From assembly GCF_004137085.1 (NCBI RefSeq), contig NZ_QYBC01000003.1, forward strand, positions 234,217 through 298,216: a DNA stretch of 64,000 nt, given 5' to 3'. Made by a program: the position numbers and the translations under genes. The notes beneath the pieces were generated by a model. That model ran no database searches, had not been told where the DNA came from, and saw only the letters and a list, made by a program, of their open reading frames with translations. Positions 63,546-64,000 of the stretch are shown here, one piece after another (positions within the stretch are counted from its first letter, which is position 1; each line of letters starts with the position of its first letter). Origin of the DNA: Lichenibacterium ramalinae (GTDB taxonomy: Bacteria; Pseudomonadota; Alphaproteobacteria; Rhizobiales; Beijerinckiaceae).

Positions 63546-63794
63546 ATGACGTTTCAGCGAGCCTCGCTCTGCGCCCTCCTCGTCCTCGCCCTGCCGGGCG
63601 TGGCCTCGGCCCGGCTCAGGTCCGACCGCGATCGCCTGCGCGCCGAGGCGGAGCACGCCTGCTATGGCGACGCCCAGCGCCTGTGCCCCGATGCCATGCC
63701 CAACGAGGCGAAGGTCGAAGCCTGCATGAAGACGAAGCGCGCCCTGCTCAGCCCGGCCTGCGGCAAGATCTTCGACCGCGGCATCAACCGTTAA
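63546..63794 (+). CDS. Small exported cysteine-rich protein
   Basis: 82 aa. A signal peptide (SLCALLVLALPGVASA) precedes a mature chain of about 60 residues with four cysteines spaced as in cysteine-rich (GLG1-type) repeats: HACYGDAQRLC, then VEACMKTKRALLSPAC. These would form two disulfides in the periplasm. The ATG at 63546 has GGAG 10 bases upstream; an in-frame ATG at 63531 is less likely. A hairpin GTCAGG-TTCAG-CCTGAC lies at 63455-63471 in the leader. The TAA stop touches the start of repeat copy C. Confidence 0.75.
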   Translation: MTFQRASLCALLVLALPGVASARLRSDRDRLRAEAEHACYGDAQRLCPDAMPNEAKVEACMKTKRALLSPACGKIFDRGINR

Positions 63795-63896
63795 AGCAGT
63801 ATCGGCCTTCTCCGAGTCGCCTTGGCGACTCCAAGCCAAGGGAACTGCTCTCGGTTCGAAGCGGGAGCGAAGTCCCCGAAGGCGAAAGCGCTCTAG
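63793..63896 (-). repeat. Dispersed intergenic repeat, copy C
   Basis: About 104 bp, starting within the stop codon of the Cys-rich gene and ending in CTAG beside the insertion sequence. On the - strand it begins CTAGAGCGCTTTCGCC and matches copies A and B. The central part forms a hairpin (GGAGTCGCCAAGGCGACTCGG on one strand, as CGAGTCGCC..GGCGACTCC). Confidence 0.7.
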
Positions 63897-63897
63897 C

Positions 63898-64000
63898 TGT
63901 GAGCTTTCCATAGGTTGTCCATCCGATCCGAACCGAGGAAGCTGAGGTTGCGACGCTTCAGCCCCAAGGGAGGGACCGGATGAACATCCACAAGAATGCC
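63898..64000 (+). mobile_element. Left end of an IS481-family insertion sequence (cut by window edge)
   Basis: The element appears to begin at TGTGAGCTTTCCATAGG (63898), a TGT-type terminal repeat. The six bases just before it, TCTAGC (63892-63897), match the NCTAGN target known for IS481. Eighty bases in, a ribosome-binding site (GGGAGGG) and the transposase start follow. The right end lies outside the window. Confidence 0.7.
63980..64000 (+). CDS. IS481-family transposase, first seven codons only
   Basis: The ATG at 63980 starts MNIHKNA, the characteristic N-terminus of IS481-family transposases, with GGGAGGG 7 bases upstream. The DDE catalytic domain is beyond the window. The call rests on the N-terminal motif and the flanking end sequence. 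Confidence 0.65.

Overview
This window comes from a GC-rich alphaproteobacterium, most likely of the order Hyphomicrobiales (Methylobacterium/Bosea/Lichenibacterium-like). The basis is the very high GC content, dense ATGA/GTGA-coupled operons, the large number of ABC importers with FCD-type GntR regulators, a small exported protein with a GCG-HRG-type motif, and a dispersed intergenic repeat family. This placement is an inference; there is no rRNA or housekeeping marker. I saw no tRNA, rRNA, CRISPR array or prophage.

Layout. (1) 1-5.5 kb: a sugar-type ABC importer (a MalF-MalG permease fusion running off the left edge, plus a Tat-exported binding protein) with a MurR/RpiR and an IclR regulator. 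(2) 5.5-7.75 kb: a gene-poor stretch around an exported Kelch propeller of lower GC. (3) 7.75-14.3 kb: a ureide/hydantoin block with an M20 carbamoylase/allantoate amidohydrolase, HyuA and HyuB on the + strand, facing PuuE-type allantoinase and ureidoglycolate lyase on the - strand. (4) 14.3-23.9 kb: two ABC importers on the - strand, one RbsABC-like and one SsuABC-like with an NHL-repeat protein, headed by a GntR regulator. (5) 24.1-28.6 kb: two Asp/Glu-racemase-fold enzymes (one without the family cysteines), a small secreted protein, a COG0402 amidohydrolase and another GntR regulator. (6) 28.7-40.9 kb: one long + strand series carrying an SsuABC-type importer with two tandem binding proteins, a nitrilase-family hydrolase, an amidase, a second amidohydrolase and a BMP-type nucleoside/base importer. 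(7) 40.9-46.6 kb: a class-V aminotransferase divergent from a GntR - barbiturase/AtzD - amidase - FAD monooxygenase operon. (8) 46.7-52.4 kb: two SDRs, a GntR regulator, a ketopantoate-reductase-like enzyme and a winged-helix protein fused to a periplasmic-type solute-binding domain. (9) 52.5-58.1 kb: a complete hydroxyquinol lower pathway (intradiol dioxygenase, maleylacetate reductase, CoA transferase A/B, thiolase) under a divergent IclR regulator. (10) 58.6-64 kb: an MFS transporter, Kup potassium transporter, BrkB-family membrane protein and a Cys-rich secreted protein, ending in the left end of an IS481-family element.

How it fits together. The middle 40 kb reads as a scavenging island for nitrogen-rich ring compounds (purines, pyrimidines, hydantoins or related heterocycles). 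Several importers bring substrates in. Amidohydrolases deaminate them. Ring-opening hydrolases (PuuE, barbiturase, HyuAB) open the rings. Carbamoylase, amidase, nitrilase-family hydrolase and ureidoglycolate lyase finish the release of nitrogen. An aminotransferase may deal with ureidoglycine or glyoxylate. Each sub-block has its own GntR regulator, and several have good palindromes in front of them. The hydroxyquinol block sends aromatic carbon to the TCA cycle.

The points most worth a second look are the regulator-like fusion of a winged helix to a solute-binding domain (50788-52440), the cysteine-free hydantoin-racemase homologue coupled to a single-cysteine decarboxylase-like enzyme (24146-25632), the fused CUT1 permease at the left edge, the proposed barbiturate operon, and the dispersed repeats that supply stop codons and a CTAG target for the IS481 element.
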